A stretch of DNA of 64,000 nucleotides from assembly GCA_951812925.1 (NCBI GenBank), contig OX638369.1, forward strand, positions 47,983,061-48,047,060, given 5' to 3'. The notes under the pieces are model-generated. The model searched no databases, had not been told where the DNA came from, and saw only the letters and a list, made by a program, of their open reading frames with translations. Made by a program: the position numbers and the translations under genes. Position 1 is the first letter of the stretch, and each line of letters starts with the position of its first letter. Shown one piece after another: positions 57,301-64,000 of the stretch. This DNA comes from Calliopum simillimum. Lineage: Eukaryota > Arthropoda > Insecta > Diptera > Lauxaniidae.

Positions 57301-60300
57301 TCTAACAACCCTTGGTATAAAAGTGTACAGTATTGTACCGTGGAGGATCCAAGATTTATCTATTTTATTCTTACAATAGCTTTTAAATAATTTCATTAAT
57401 TTTAATTTTCCGTTGCGAACGTTACACAAGTTTATATTAAAAAAACTTAGTACTTCGTCATAATTTAAAAATTTTTTTTTTCTAAGCTTAAAGCGCAGCA
57501 TCAGCTTTGTTTAAAATGCTAGAAGGTTCTAAAAAAAAATTTATACTTTATTCCTATATATTTATAAAACCTTTTTTTCTGTTGCGAACGTTACAAAAAA
57601 TAGACTTTATTTTCTTAGCATTATTTATTATCTTCCTGTGGAGCGTCCAAAGTTTTTCTTTCATCAAATTGTGAAAAATTGATGCGAAAAAAGTAAATCA
57701 AAGAATGGAGCACACATGGTTGTTTTGAGCTATATTATGAACAGCCGAACAACACGTATATTTCGAAAAAAAAAAAAAAAAAAAAAAAACTGCTAGGTAG
57801 AGGAAGTTTCAGGACTGATTTTCATACTAGCGATTGCCGGATACAATTTTTCTGTTGATATTTTTAAGAGTATATATATGGCCTATTATTCAATAAATTA
57901 ACAAAAGAAGAAGAAGCAACTTTAAAATTTTTCTTTTGGTTGACCTTTTTTCGGATTTGCCCATATATTCTTGATCAGCGTCACCTCCTGAGTCGATATA
58001 GCCATGTCCGTCTGTCTGGCTGGCTGGGTGGCTGGCTGGCTGTGTGTGGAAATACATTTTTTGGGAAAACTAAGCAAGATAATTCAATGAAATTTGATAC
58101 ACAGCCTTCGTCGTCAAAGATAGCTCGGGGGATTGAAAATGAGCGAAATCGGTCAATGGACACGCCTACCGCCCATACAAAAAATACCTTCAAAATGCCA
58201 CTTTTGGAGTATTTTTCACGACAATACAACCAAAATACACATAAATACTAAGAATTGTAATTGCAGGCTCTAAGCAAAAACTGGGCGAATTCGGAAAAAA
58301 GGGCGCTGTGCTGAAAGCGTTTTTTGAGTTAATCGAACTAAATTTTACTCAGACACTAAGAACTATAAATACAAGCTTTAAGTAAAAATTGGATAAAATT
58401 GGACAAGAGGGCGTGGCACCTACCATATAAGCAAAAGCTACAAAACGCATTTTTTGAGATAATACAACCAAATTTCACTCAAATATTAGAACTATAAATG
58501 CAAATTCTGAGAAAAAACCGGGTGAATTCGGACAAGAGGGCGTGGCACCTCCCATATAAGCAAATTTTCAAAACATTGCTGTGTAGGGTATTTAATGTTT
58601 GGCCAGGCCAAAGGTAACACCCTTACTAGTTTTTGTTTAATTTTAAGTTTGTTTGTGTAATATAACAAGTCTCTTTTAAAGGGTATGTTTTATCCAAAGA
58701 AATTCTAATCTACATAGTATTGTTAAAACTAATAACTATCTTTTGTAGTTGTAATAGCTTATAAGCTAAGTCTCTAAATTGATAAATTGTGAATTTTAAT
58801 TCAAAGAAAACATGAATAAAGATAATTTTGGAATTGAAATTGGAAAAAGGATGCATTTCGTGTGAAAAAGGTTGAACCTGAACCTGGAGTGGAAAACCTG
58901 TATGTAAGCACCTATTATTCTTCGTCTATACGAAATACGTCTTTTTGTATCACACTCTATAAATATCTTACAAAAACATAGAAATTAGATGGAAATAAGC
59001 CTGTTTGTACCTTTTTATCACGGTTTTCTCTTGGGAAAAATGCCTTTTTTTGTGATGGATTTTGAACTAGAGGATGCATTTTAGCATAATGGCATTCTTA
59101 GGTTTGTTCGAGGTCGGAAGTGAAAATACGCCCTTTTGAAAAATCACTCCTCATTTATGAAATAGCTGATGGGAAAAAATTAAGATACTTCTTAAAAATT
59201 GCATTATTCGCATTGAATTTTAGAGAAAAAAAAAAAAAATCAATTTTTGATTTTAAATATAAATTTTACACAATGACGTTGAAAGTTCTGCAGCCTAAAA
59301 AGAGTTTGTAATCTATTTCTGAGCGTTGTGTTCGTTGTTCGAATCCCAATGTGGACAAATTTTTTTTTATTTTTTTTTTTTTTTAGCTTAATGAAATGTC
59401 CATAAAATATTAAATATTCTTAAGTTTTGCATGCACAAAGTCATACTTATACAAAAAGTACTATAATTATGTAATAGCTGTTATATCTCGGGAATTTTTC
59501 TTACACATGTCCTTGTTCGAAAGCTCTTGAATCCCTTTTTAATCTTTTATAAAAAGGGTGGTTGTATATTAGATATCCCTTTTTGTTACTATTCTTATAA
59601 CGTTCTGTAAAAAGAATAGCATAGTTACCGATTATTGTGTCTCAATTATAATTACTTATGCTTCTACAATATTAATCTCTATATAATTCTTGCAGTGATG
59701 AAGTGCTTAACGATATGTCACGTCTAGCTGCAATGATACGAGCAATATGTGAATTAGCCGGTGATCGTGTAAATGATTACGCCTACAACGCTATATCGCG
59801 GTGGTGGCAGGCAGTACGTGAATTGCTGTTGGAAAGTCCAAAATCTCAGGGATTGCTTGTAGCTATTGTGTGTAAAACTGTTGCGGCAAGCTTAAGACGC
59901 AGCCAACGGGAAGAAAGTAGCATTTTTATACATTAAACATACGTTTATGAAATTCATGTCCAATACAACACATCCTTAAGGGTTCCTGCGATGAAAGTTC
60001 ACAGGCGGAAATGGCTGAAGAACGTTTGGAACAAATTTCTCAAGATGAGGCTCAATGGGGTCTGCTGATAGGCAAACTCGAAGATATTTCTGTTTTGGGT
60101 GCAGTCTTGGAGTGAGTTAATTTTATTTAAAATTAAACTTTGCCAAGCTATGCATAATAAAAATTTCTTTTTAGATTTCCCATAAGTAGTGTACATCCAG
60201 TAATGCCACAGCTGCCATACGAAATACCAGATTGCAGCCATAAATCAATTGTTAAAGGTGGCAAAGGTATTGTTACTGATCTAACTGCACAGTGGCTTAT

Positions 60301-61798
60301 AAACTCACGTATACATCCTTCAAAGATTGTTGAATTAATGGAGGAAAATAAAGAAAATCCGTTGCATAAAGATGAATTAGTTAATGCTGATAATTGTGAA
60401 AAAAATGAGAACACAACGACTGAATCAATTGCTGCCGCTGTCAATGATCCCGTCTTGGAAAAATTATCACTTTTGCGTGAACATTTTCCTTTTAGCTTAG
60501 AGTCAGGCATGCTCTTAAGTCTTATGTCGTGGCATTATATGGTTCATTGGAGTAAAAACTTACATAGTTTGGAACATTTTCGTGCTGCGCTAGCGTGTTT
60601 TGCTGAATTTAAGGACACAGATTATGCGCTTAAACATGGCATGTGTTGTTTACTATGGAATGGCACACTTAAATATCCTTTACAATCGACAATGGAATTG
60701 ATACAAAAAGTTGGACGTCTACCGAAAGAGCGTCAACAAGATTTGTGTATGTCATCTTCTCAAGTAGCTGATTTTCTAGAGCATGCTTTGGAATTTCTGC
60801 AGCATTTTAGTGGTTCATTGAATCATGAAAAACGTGAATTAAAATTTGAGGATTCGTTAGCAGTAGGTGAATTACCATTACAATTGATTGCACTGCAGCA
60901 ACATCATGCCATTAAAGAATTGTTGCAGTTGCATACAGAACTATGTACGGTTCTGCATTTTATTGCATTTTTTCAAATAAAAATTCCAAAACCTATTACA
61001 ACGCTCTTCGATGCAATGAGTAATAAGTCATTTTTTGCTGACATCAACAAAGAACTCAATTATTGGCTTCCTGTGCCTGGTAAAATTTTGCAAAAAGCAC
61101 GTGAAGATTTTCTATGTACAATTAGAATGGCTTCAATGAAACATGTTCAGTATATGGAGAAAATTTTTAAATTGGCTAAAAGTTGGAAACTGGAGCCCAG
61201 CGCTTTGAAAAGGATACGGGTGAGTTAGATTTTATCTATTGTCATACGAAATTTTTCTATTTTCTTTAAGTAAATATGCCTTTTTAGGTAATCGATATGC
61301 ATGCTCTTGATGATGATATTGGACCACCATTAAACGGACCATACATTCAATATTCGGCGTCAACATGTCCATCATTTTTGGAAGTAGCTATACTATGCAC
61401 CTTTTTGATCTTTGTGTGGCTAATTTGCCGCACAATTATTGCAGTATTTGGATAATTAGTAAGTGTTTGGAGTACTTATTATCCACAGAATTAATAGAAC
61501 TACCTTTGGCACAGTAATCTTAAAATCAAAACCAAAATTATATTTAGTTGCATGACACATGATTCGCATTTATCTACAATAGTTTTAAAAACCATAACTT
61601 CATATTGTAAATTTGTAGAGAAGTGCAACTTCGAAATCAATTCAAATAACTGCCAGTTCACCGGATGAAATTGATATTACAGCTTCAACTAAACTAACCA
61701 CAAATGCCTACGAGTGTCTTGCGAGACGTGAACTAAACACTGTTCATATCGCTGCTCAAATGTTTGATGCATGCAGTATAATACAAGAGCAGGACTAA
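36241..61798 (+). CDS. Rab3GAP2: Rab3 GTPase-activating protein non-catalytic subunit (9 exons)
   Basis: Exons: 36241-36316, 36375-36681, 40186-41153, 41378-42236, 59696-about 59885, 59981-60111, 60175-61219, 61288-61458, 61619-61798. This is about 1310 residues, against about 1390 in the human protein. The N-terminal half matches the beta-propeller-like part of Rab3GAP2 ([47 protein letters not shown]). The C-terminal exons match its helical part. The subunit pairs with Rab3GAP1; the complex promotes GTP hydrolysis on Rab3 and acts as an exchange factor for Rab18, at synapses, the ER and lipid droplets. Recognition is from memory of the family, not a search. Doubts are the exon-5 donor and an in-frame TAA in exon 8. 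Confidence 0.85.
36375..36681 (+). CDS. Rab3GAP2: Rab3GAP2 exon 2 (start of propeller-like domain)
   Basis: The acceptor TTCCAAAG keeps phase with exon 1. It contains [20 protein letters not shown] and [15 protein letters not shown], typical of the family N-terminus. Donor GTAAAA. Confidence 0.9.
37370..39760 (+). pseudogene. mariner transposase relic in Rab3GAP2 intron 3
   Basis: [18 protein letters not shown] near 37850 is the first catalytic Asp region of a mariner. After the family-A foldback the relic continues with [12 protein letters not shown] near 39341 and decayed C-terminal sequence to about 39750. Many stops, and the second and third Asp motifs are not clear. Plus strand. The edges are approximate. 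Confidence 0.6.
37974..39334. mobile_element. Foldback family A, copy 2 (without element B)
   Basis: The ends CACGGTGTGCCTTAACCC and complement lie between CAAA at 37970-37973 and 39335-39338. It is inserted in the mariner relic. It shows the uninterrupted sequence into which element B went in copy 1. Length 1361 bp. Confidence 0.85.
40186..41153 (+). CDS. Rab3GAP2: Rab3GAP2 exon 3 with in-frame 21-bp repeats
   Basis: 968 nt, phases 2 and 1. It encodes the middle of the propeller-like region ([48 protein letters not shown]). Four perfect copies of a seven-residue unit (GFYNAEL) sit in a variable linker at about residues 267-294. Confidence 0.9.
40600..40683 (+). repeat. Rab3GAP2: Coding minisatellite, four 21-bp units
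   Basis: Four consecutive 21-bp units starting GGGTTTTTATAACGC, identical except the last base of the fourth. They keep the frame and add seven residues each. The near-identity suggests recent expansion. Confidence 0.95.
41378..42236 (+). CDS. Rab3GAP2: Rab3GAP2 exon 4
   Basis: It continues with [20 protein letters not shown] and [15 protein letters not shown], then long helical, acidic sequence ([12 protein letters not shown]). The donor after AAT-TG is GTAAAT. The following intron is 17.5 kb. Confidence 0.9.
42640..42890. repeat. Degenerate repeats of CGAAAANTAGGA
   Basis: About seven diverged copies of CGAAAA(G/C)TAGGA-like sequence at roughly 25-30 bp spacing. No ORF; origin unknown. 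Confidence 0.4.
43318..44045. repeat. Inverted arrays of CCAAATCAAATTCA (about 23-bp units)
   Basis: Left array at 43330-43512 (units such as TTTTCCAAATCAAATTCA) and an inverted array at 43918-44040 (GGTGAATTTGATTTGGAAAA). The left edge CAGGTTTTCCACTCCA reappears inverted at 58884-58903, next to similar sequence at 58800-58880. The parent foldback therefore probably spans 43318-58903, with everything between inserted later. No target duplication is evident. Confidence 0.6.
45040..45189 (-). repeat. copia 3' LTR
   Basis: 150 bp, about 97% identical to the 5' LTR at 49075-49224, adjoining the polypurine tract and the GAGCT target copy. Confidence 0.9.
45197..46345 (-). pseudogene. copia RT C-terminal part and RNase H
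   Basis: 382 open codons. [17 protein letters not shown] and [11 protein letters not shown] are the copia RT motifs, the two Asp being catalytic. [14 protein letters not shown] and YLKGT follow, then RNase H ([40 protein letters not shown]). It stops just before the LTR. The RT start lies upstream across stops at 46350-46740. Confidence 0.9.
47000..47392 (-). pseudogene. copia integrase C-terminal region
   Basis: [21 protein letters not shown] and [13 protein letters not shown] are typical of the copia integrase catalytic core end and following region. The frame is broken on both sides (stops near 47430 and 46990). Confidence 0.8.
47686..48552 (-). pseudogene. copia Gag knuckle, protease and integrase start
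   Basis: A zinc knuckle of CX2CX4HX4C type is partly preserved ([13 protein letters not shown], first Cys changed). [13 protein letters not shown] is the protease active site, and [12 protein letters not shown] with CVECKHC is the integrase zinc-binding domain. The frame is lost near HSDVCGPI. Confidence 0.88.
48528..49070 (-). pseudogene. copia Gag N-terminal part
   Basis: It starts [16 protein letters not shown] with [13 protein letters not shown], and continues as [13 protein letters not shown] and [16 protein letters not shown]. An in-frame stop separates the two parts at 48849. The start codon lies five bases from the LTR end and overlaps the primer-binding-like GGTTATGGGC. Confidence 0.88.
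49075..49224 (-). repeat. copia 5' LTR
   Basis: 150 bp; the partner is at 45040-45189. It adjoins the second GAGCT target copy. Confidence 0.9.
49497..50132. mobile_element. hAT-type MITE G
   Basis: The ends CAAGGGTGTCAGCGT and complement lie between CTTTAATT at 49489-49496 and 50133-50140 (8 bp). The interior is rich in TTGTTG runs and includes a direct 30-bp repeat near 50030-50090 (TTGTACAGAAATATTGATG twice). Confidence 0.78.
49682..49871. mobile_element. Small inverted-repeat element H inside G
   Basis: GCGTTGATGCGCA at the left is mirrored at the right end. Total 190 bp. No target duplication found. Confidence 0.5.
50541..50625 (+). ncRNA. tRNA-derived SINE-like sequence
   Basis: TGGCCTAAGTGGTAGAGG resembles a pol III A box, and GGTTCGATTCT about 50 bp later a B box. 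CTGCA..TGCAG between them can pair as an anticodon-arm-like stem. The acceptor stem does not pair, so it is not a functional tRNA. Confidence 0.4.
50985..51300. repeat. Array of AATGAGAA repeats (about 25-bp units), left arm
   Basis: About 12 diverged units of the form ATAATGAGAAWRTATAAATT. The inverted partner is at 51600-51905. Confidence 0.85.
51600..51905. repeat. Array of TTCTCATTAT repeats, right arm
   Basis: The inverted partner of 50985-51300, with about 12 units. Confidence 0.85.
52927..53925 (-). pseudogene. Captured copia gag-protease fragment between 83-bp direct repeats
   Basis: It matches the copia element at roughly 47950-48940 almost base for base, including [17 protein letters not shown]-like and [11 protein letters not shown] segments. 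It has one 12-bp insertion near 53130 and a few changes. It has no LTR. The 83-bp direct repeats at 52844-52926 and 53926-54008 differ at two positions. Confidence 0.9.
56027..57147. mobile_element. Foldback E with TATT flanks, holding element D1
   Basis: The ends ACACAGTCCTGCG and complement lie between TATT at 56023-56026 and 57148-57151. Arms of about 330 bp include TAGGTGACTGTGATAG and GGAGGTCATATTCGGATTCA. D1 sits in the left arm, and the right arm shows the unoccupied site (GGATGTACGCCATATG). Confidence 0.78.
56197..56670. mobile_element. Foldback D1 (474 bp), TAGACTGA ends
   Basis: The ends TAGACTGATTCAAAAAAAT and complement lie between GTGTACAT at 56189-56196 and 56671-56678. The arms carry GCTCGTTGAGCGACCAG-type blocks. 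The 8-bp target is confirmed by the intact right arm of element E. Confidence 0.85.
58012..58048 (+). repeat. GGCT microsatellite
   Basis: (GGCT)n with interruptions, after CCATGTCCGTCTGTCTGG, a phrase seen in many dispersed fly repeats. Confidence 0.8.
58240..58580 (+). repeat. Three tandem units with GGGCGTGGCACC
   Basis: Units of about 115 bp share ACTATAAAT, CAAGCTTTAAG-like and CAAGAGGGCGTGGCACC blocks and diverge from one another. No ORF. Confidence 0.6.
58904..59695. other. End of Rab3GAP2 intron 4
   Basis: AT-rich with poly(T) tracts. GTTCGAATCCC at 59337-59347 is a lone B-box-like match. Nothing else recognised. Confidence 0.5.
59696..59885 (+). CDS. Rab3GAP2: Rab3GAP2 exon 5 (3' boundary uncertain)
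   Basis: The acceptor TTCTTGCAG keeps phase with exon 4 (codon TG|T). It encodes [30 protein letters not shown] and [12 protein letters not shown]. The open frame runs to 59933. No GT donor fits the phase of exon 6; the GC donor GCAAGC at 59886 does, giving a 95-bp GC-AG intron. The alternative GTAGCA at 59916 would break the frame. Confidence 0.7.
59981..60111 (+). CDS. Rab3GAP2: Rab3GAP2 exon 6
   Basis: After CATCCTTAAG it reads [18 protein letters not shown] then [21 protein letters not shown], matching the QW-x-LLxxLEDxxxL segment of the family. Donor GTGAGT. Confidence 0.78.
60175..61219 (+). CDS. Rab3GAP2: Rab3GAP2 exon 7 (helical C-terminal region)
   Basis: 1045 nt without interruption. 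It contains [44 protein letters not shown] and [15 protein letters not shown], all in the order expected for the family. Donor GTGAGT at phase 0. Confidence 0.93.
61288..61458 (+). CDS. Rab3GAP2: Rab3GAP2 exon 8 (frame doubtful)
   Basis: It has acceptor GCCTTTTTAG and strong donor ATTA|GTAAGTG, 171 nt, phase 0 to 0, fitting both neighbours. The phase-0 frame begins [15 protein letters not shown] but meets TAA at 61453-61455 and reads a hydrophobic stretch ([14 protein letters not shown]) foreign to the family. The -1 frame reads [17 protein letters not shown], which I judge close to the human LLARLPPTLCTW segment. Two compensating indels, a sequencing error or real decay are all possible. Confidence 0.5.
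61619..61798 (+). CDS. Rab3GAP2: Rab3GAP2 exon 9 (C-terminus, stop)
   Basis: The acceptor AAATTTGTAG is followed by 59 codons ending TAA 61796-61798. [15 protein letters not shown] and HIAAQMFDA line up with the human C-terminal ATTAKLVNKVIEL and ALHLIEA segments, by eye. Confidence 0.7.
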   Translation, partial: RSATSKSIQITASSPDEIDITASTKLTTNAYECLARRELNTVHIAAQMFDACSIIQEQD

Positions 61799-61818
61799 GT
61801 GTAAACATGTGTATACAT

Positions 61819-63161
61819 TAGACTGACCCAAAAAAACTAAAGGTGTTCCGATCTTAGGTGCTCAGCACTCAAAATGTTCGGTAGGGTCTAAAAACTAATG
61901 TAAATTTTGGTAAAAAAATATTGAGATTTAGCACTCGCGCAAGCTCGATAAGTAGCGCTGCCTTGACCGTACGAGAATGGGGTTCTTTCAGCCCTTGGAA
62001 ATTGATAAAAAAGGATTGGAAAAATTTTTTTTTCTGTCCTACTTTATGTTTTCGATGTCGCTGAAGACAATGGAATTGCCAGTTTTTGGAAAAGATTCCA
62101 AGATTTCAAGATATTTAAGATATCTCACGAAAAAAAAAAAAAAACATTTATTTTCACGATAAAATGCAAGTGTTTCAATAAATTCAAGATATTCCTATGA
62201 GAAATTTCCCTAGTGGGATTTCCAATAAAAAGCAGAAATAGCTCTAAAACCTCGACATCAATTTTCCGCGCATGATTCATCTAGTGATTGATGACCATCG
62301 CGGTTTTCTTCTGGAAAGGTGCCAATGTGTCCCAAATTTTTCTATCTTCAACTGAAAAATTTGGAAGATATTGGCACCTTTCCAGAAGAAAACCGCGATG
62401 GTCATCAAACACTAGCTCCAGATGAATCATGCGCGAAAAAATTATGTCGAAGTTTTAGAGCTAGTTCTGCTTTTCATTGGAAATTCCACTAGGGAAATTT
62501 ATCATAGGAATATCTTGAATGTGTTGAAACATTTGCATTTTATCGTGAAAATAAATGTTCCAGCATCTCCAGCGCCATCGAAAGTATAAGGTAGGATCTC
62601 AAAAACCAATGATAATAGCGTAAAATCAGCAGATATCTCCAGTGACTTGTAATGAACAATAATTCGGCAGTACGGCGGTTCAGTCTGTGGCCGATATCTC
62701 GAGAAGATTTTGTCAAAAAGTATTGTGCGACCACTCATTTTGTTCATCACAATCTAGGCTACAAGACTAGTGTCCGAGAAAAAAAAATAAAAAATTTTCC
62801 TACGATTAATGGCAATTTAATCTAACAAAAATCTCAAATTTTTTTTTTCGAGAGATATCTTAAATATCTTGAAATCTTGGAATCTTTTCCAAAAACTGGC
62901 AATGCCATTGTCTTCAGCGACCTCGAAAATATAAAGTAGGACAGAAAAAAAATTGTTCCAATCCTTTTTTATCAATTTCCACGGGCTGAAAGCACCCCAT
63001 TCTCGTACGGTCAAGGCAGCGCTACTTATCGAGCTTGCGCGAGTGCTAAATCTCAATATTTTTTTACCAAAATTTACCTACGTAGTTTCTAGACCCTACC
63101 GAACATTTTGAGTGCTGAGCACCTAAGATCGGAACACCTTCAGTTTTTTTGGGTCAGTTTA
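61819..63161. mobile_element. Foldback D2 (1.34 kb) in the Rab3GAP2 3' UTR
   Basis: The ends TAGACTGACCCAAAAAAACT and a near-complement lie between GTATACAT at 61811-61818 and 63162-63169. Long arms include TCGATAAGTAGCGCTGCC and AAACCGCGATGG blocks. The right arm has about 250 bp of extra sequence (62560-62820). It lies 20 bp after the stop codon and before the AATAAA at 63246. Confidence 0.85.
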
Positions 63162-63245
63162 GTATACATACGTATAGATTGTAGTATAAGCGCAATAAGT
63201 AAAATTATGTAAAATACGATTAAACCATTTGTTGAAACATTTTGC

Positions 63246-63251
63246 TAATAA
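63246..63251 (+). promoter_or_regulatory. Candidate polyadenylation signal of Rab3GAP2
   Basis: AATAAA follows element D2. If it is used, the whole palindrome is transcribed in the 3' UTR. Confidence 0.4.
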
Positions 63252-64000
63252 ATTATCTATTTAAAGTTGCTTCTTTGCTGTTTTCATTTTTTTGCATGCA
63301 AGCAACTGTTCTTTTTTGTGTATTGATGTCCTACGAAATTTCAATTGTCCCCTTCTGTATTACGTTTGCACCAGTCCGGGGCTAGTTGTGATGTGAAGTA
63401 GTTTCAACAATCAGTCTTCAACCAGTTTCGTGTGTAGTCAACCTATAGGTACTTATACTTATAAAGACGGAAAAGAGATTTCTAAATGCTACCAGAATAC
63501 CAAAACATCTTCGTTACAACTTTCGTAGCAGTGAAGACTGTGATGAGCTGTTTGACAGCTCGAATACTGTTGCCAGAATAGCCCTATTAAGCCCAAGATA
63601 CAATTGTGCGAGAAGTGTGCGTGCGCGACGCTCTAGCTGTCAAAAAAATATTCAATACACGTGGACGAATATGGCAATTTACAATACTGCATCTGCGAGA
63701 TGCGAGAGATATCACGCACGCAACAGTTTTCGAAAAAATGGAAATTGATGTGCGAGAGCAAAAATTTTAAGCTGTAAATTTTTTGTTGATTGGAAAAACA
63801 AAATTATTTCCCTGTATGTATCGGGGACACAAACACGTATTTTTTTTTTGTTTGTTTTAGAAAATCACATAGAAATTGCCGTACTCTTTCCATAACGTTT
63901 ACATTGCTGTCGGGAAAAATACAGGCATTGGTTTTGTCGTACCAATACTTGTATTGTATCGGTTTCTCGTCCCTGCATAAATACTTAGATACGCATCCCG
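63252..64000. other. Downstream DNA without a recognised gene
   Basis: More balanced base composition than the repeats, with no ORF over 60 codons. It could be the regulatory region of a gene beyond the window. Confidence 0.4.

Larger units (their letters stand above)
55222..58595. mobile_element. Composite element K with ATACCCTACAC ends (tentative)
   Basis: ATACCCTACAC near 55224 is mirrored by GTGTAGGGTAT at 58581-58591. The interior includes six GAACGTTA motifs, element E, a GGCT microsatellite and GGGCGTGGCACC repeats, phrases common in dispersed fly repeats. ORFs inside show no domain. Confidence 0.4.

Noticed and set aside
61288..61455. Separate single-pass membrane protein ending at 61455
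   Set aside because: The hydrophobic stretch appears only in one frame of an exon whose splice sites and position fit Rab3GAP2, and exon 9 resumes the family sequence.
1..64000. CRISPR arrays, bacterial operons or integrated prophage
   Set aside because: Tandem repeats here have no spacer pattern; genes are intron-bearing and eukaryotic.

Overview
Organism and setting. The window is eukaryotic nuclear DNA. It is strongly AT-rich, with spliced genes (GT-AG introns), long repeat-filled introns, and mariner, copia, I-clade and Jockey-clade elements of the kinds found in fly genomes. I infer a higher dipteran, most likely a tephritid fruit fly; this rests on general style, not on a database match. 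No prokaryotic features, CRISPR arrays or rRNA genes are visible.

Host genes. Only two are supported, both on the + strand. (1) A short-chain dehydrogenase/reductase of the membrane-associated SDR16C / 17beta-HSD11/13 type, five exons between 4312 and 16939, 317 codons, with an 11.4-kb first intron. (2) The non-catalytic subunit of the Rab3 GTPase-activating complex (Rab3GAP2), exons between 36241 and 61798, with a 17.5-kb fourth intron. Exons 1-4, 6 and 7 are clean. The exon-5 donor and the exon-8 frame are doubtful.

Layout. 1-4.3 kb: SDR upstream DNA with two small inverted-repeat elements. 4.3-15.7 kb: SDR intron 1, holding a deleted mariner, two piggyBac-type MITEs, a TA-target MITE, several foldback palindromes and an antisense heat-shock-type promoter. 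15.7-17.0 kb: SDR exons 2-5, bracketed by two GC-rich GCGTACGC repeats. 19.4-35.8 kb: a broken I-clade non-LTR retrotransposon whose ORF1 is split by a 10.8-kb satellite-bearing element with 8-bp target duplications; further foldbacks sit inside that element, and ORF2 is split by a mariner derivative that encodes only a DNA-binding domain. 36.2-42.2 kb: Rab3GAP2 exons 1-4, with a mariner relic and a foldback in intron 3. 42.2-59.7 kb: intron 4, a nest of insertions (a Jockey-type LINE holding a copia element; a mariner holding a hAT-like element, which holds several smaller elements). 59.7-61.8 kb: Rab3GAP2 exons 5-9. 61.8-63.2 kb: a 1.3-kb palindrome in the 3' UTR.

The main novelty is structural. 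There are several inverted-repeat families whose ends can be fixed by target duplications and, in places, by unoccupied paralogous sites in the same window. They include elements armed with tandem satellites, a family that inserts at GTRTACAT, and long transcribed hairpins inside host transcription units.
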